DNA of 6,025 nucleotides from Gammaproteobacteria bacterium. Its GTDB lineage: Bacteria > Pseudomonadota > Gammaproteobacteria > Halothiobacillales > Halothiobacillaceae. This document shows positions 4,472-6,025 of this stretch, piece by piece. The DNA lies in assembly GCA_029335925.2 (NCBI GenBank), contig JARJMX020000124.1, positions 1 through 6,025 on the forward strand, read 5' to 3'. Each line of letters opens with the position of its first letter. Within the stretch, counting starts at the first letter, position 1. The notes beneath the pieces were generated by a model. That model was not told the origin of the DNA. It saw only the letters and a program-made list of their open reading frames with translations, and ran no database searches. Made by a program: the position numbers and the translations under genes.

Positions 4472-6025
4472 TTAACGCCCCTTGCCACGCTTGGTCGGCC
4501 CCTGCCCCGCAGCCCTGCCGCCACGCGTTGGCCCCGGCTTGCTTCCCGCGGGCCAAGCGCTCGCGGCGGCCAGTTTCGCGCGTCGGGCGGGGGCGGCGGG
4601 CTTGCCGTCCCGCCCCGAAGGCTGAGGCGGAAGGCCGGTGTGCTTGGTCAGGAACTTCTGCTGGCCATGTTTTCTGCCGGTACGCGCCCCCTCGCCGCCG
4701 GTCAGTCCGGTGCCGGCCGGCTGCCAGCTCGGTACCAGATAGCGCTTGCCATTGCCGATCAGATCGGCCCGGCCCATCCGCTTGAGCGCCTCGCGCAGCA
4801 GTGGCCAGTTCTCGGGGTCGTGGTAGCGCAGGAAGGCCTTGTGCAGGCGACGCGGCTTGAGCCCCTTGGGCGAGAACACCTCCTCGGTGCCGGTGCGGCG
4901 CACAGTGCGCAGCGGGTTGCGGCCGGAGTGGTACATCGCGGTCGCCAGCGCCATCGGACTTGGCAGGAAGGACTGCACCTGGTCGGCGCGAAAACCATTC
5001 GCCTTCAGCCACAGGCCCAGATTCAGCATGTCCTTGTCCGTAGTCCCTGGATGAGCGGCGATGAAATACGGGATCAGGTATTGTTCCTTACCCGCCTCGC
5101 GGGAGAACTTCTCGAACATCGCCTTGAAGCGGTCGTAGGTGCCGATACCCGGCTTCATCATCTTGGAGAGCGGGCCAGGCTCGGTGTGTTCGGGCGCGAT
5201 TTTCAGATAGCCCCCAACGTGGTGGGTCACCAGTTCTTTGACGTAGGCCGGCGACTGCACGGCGAGGTCGTAGCGCAGGCCGGAGGCGATCAGCACCTTC
5301 TTGATGCCCGGCAGGGCGCGCGCCTTGCGGTAGAGCTGGATCAGCGGGCCGTGGTCGGTGTTGAGGTTCTTGCAGATGTCCGGGTAGACGCAGGACAGGT
5401 GACGGCAGTTTTCCTCGATCTTCTCGTCCTTGCAGGCCAGCCGGTACATGTTGGCAGTCGGCCCGCCGAGGTCGGAGATGACGCCGGTGAAGCCCTTGAC
5501 CTTGTCGCGGATCTCCTCGACCTCGCGCAGGATAGACGCCTCCGAGCAGCTCTGGATGATGCGCCCCTCGTGCTCAGTGATGGAGCAGAAGGTGCAGCCG
5601 CCGAAGCAGCCACGCATGATGTTCACCGAGAAACGGATCATCTCGTAGGCCGGGATCTTCTCCTTGCCATAGGCCGGGTGCGGCACGCGCGCATAGGGCA
5701 TGCCGAACACGTAGTCCATTTCCTCGGTGGTCATGGGAATGGGGGGCGGGTTGAACCACACGTCCACCTCGCCATGCTTCTGCACCAGCGCGCGGGCGTT
5801 GCCCGGGTTGGTTTCCAGGTGCAGCACGCGGTTGGCATGGGCGTAGAGCACCGGGTCGTTGCGCACCTTTTCGAACGACGGCAGACGGATCACCGTCTTG
5901 TCGCGGGTCATGCGCGGGCTTTCGAGAATCTGCACGACCTTGGCTTCGTTGGGGTCTTCGACCGGCCCCTTGGCCTGCTCGATGGCGCAGGCTTCCATGT
6001 CCTGGGTGTTGACGTAGGGGTTGAT
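4472..6025 (-). CDS. ygiQ: YgiQ family radical SAM protein (UPF0313), N-terminus beyond the window
   Basis: The visible 517 residues (beginning INPYVNTQD at the right edge) are the C-terminal 70% or so of a protein near 740 aa in E. coli. Seen: the radical SAM cluster motif CFGGCTFC (codons 5585-5608; Cys pattern CxxxCxxC), which binds a 4Fe-4S cluster and S-adenosylmethionine, then [83 protein letters not shown] and the C-terminal domain with [17 protein letters not shown]. The last 75 or so residues are a Lys/Arg/Ala/Pro-rich disordered tail after [10 protein letters not shown]. coli YgiQ has a similar tail. One position usually Arg (QSRSE) is Cys here (QSCSE). The frame is intact. It acts in the cytosol; its reaction is not established. 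ATG 5998 is internal, not the start. Confidence 0.95.
   Translation of the reverse strand: MNPYVNTQDMEACAIEQAKGPVEDPNEAKVVQILESPRMTRDKTVIRLPSFEKVRNDPVLYAHANRVLHLETNPGNARALVQKHGEVDVWFNPPPIPMTTEEMDYVFGMPYARVPHPAYGKEKIPAYEMIRFSVNIMRGCFGGCTFCSITEHEGRIIQSCSEASILREVEEIRDKVKGFTGVISDLGGPTANMYRLACKDEKIEENCRHLSCVYPDICKNLNTDHGPLIQLYRKARALPGIKKVLIASGLRYDLAVQSPAYVKELVTHHVGGYLKIAPEHTEPGPLSKMMKPGIGTYDRFKAMFEKFSREAGKEQYLIPYFIAAHPGTTDKDMLNLGLWLKANGFRADQVQSFLPSPMALATAMYHSGRNPLRTVRRTGTEEVFSPKGLKPRRLHKAFLRYHDPENWPLLREALKRMGRADLIGNGKRYLVPSWQPAGTGLTGGEGARTGRKHGQQKFLTKHTGLPPQPSGRDGKPAAPARRAKLAAASAWPAGSKPGPTRGGRAAGQGPTKRGKGR

Noticed and set aside
3886..4785. Plus-strand ORF of 299 codons across the phosphoesterase remnant, cytochrome and YgiQ tail
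   Set aside because: It crosses three minus-strand features with clear homology, and its composition is shadow-like.

Overview
The window looks like a GC-rich proteobacterial chromosome segment. A gammaproteobacterium, perhaps a sulfur-oxidising or Chromatiales-like one, is my inference from the YgiQ radical SAM protein, the small class I-like cytochrome c and the bacterial CarS-like protein. Nothing in the sequence fixes the species. I see no rRNA, tRNA, CRISPR array or insertion sequence.

Layout. At the left edge is the N-terminal third of a HAD-IIA phosphatase (minus strand). It is divergent from a small AhpD-like carboxymuconolactone decarboxylase family protein (plus). Next is a GAF-PAS-GGDEF diguanylate cyclase (727-2373, plus) whose reading frame is broken twice. 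After a 48-nt gap holding a perfect 7+3+7 palindrome comes a tight three-gene plus-strand operon: dodecin, phosphoribosyltransferase and a CDP-archaeol-synthase-like (PF01864) membrane protein. The first two genes are 3 nt apart and the last two overlap by ATGA. The minus-strand half holds the C-terminal remnant of a calcineurin-like metallophosphoesterase, a secreted monoheme cytochrome c, and most of a YgiQ-family radical SAM protein that runs off the right edge.

Most notable observation. Three loci (the diguanylate cyclase, the CarS-like protein and the phosphoesterase remnant) each carry a pair of small indels of opposite sign in frame terms. In each pair one member is an apparent extra C in a C run. 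In two of the three the overall ORF stays open, while a short conserved motif is read out of frame: KRR in the CarS-like protein and GHTHGGQ in the phosphoesterase. Five neighbouring genes look intact. This could be assembly error in homopolymers or real compensated decay, and reads would decide.

How the genes work together. The diguanylate cyclase is a signalling protein making c-di-GMP. Dodecin, the PRTase and the CarS-like protein are probably co-transcribed, possibly under a repressor binding the palindrome. A shared pathway is not evident from sequence. The cytochrome is probably periplasmic electron transfer, and YgiQ is cytosolic with no established reaction. I found no convincing undescribed multi-gene system; the dodecin-PRTase-CarS-like cluster is the best candidate for a new functional linkage.
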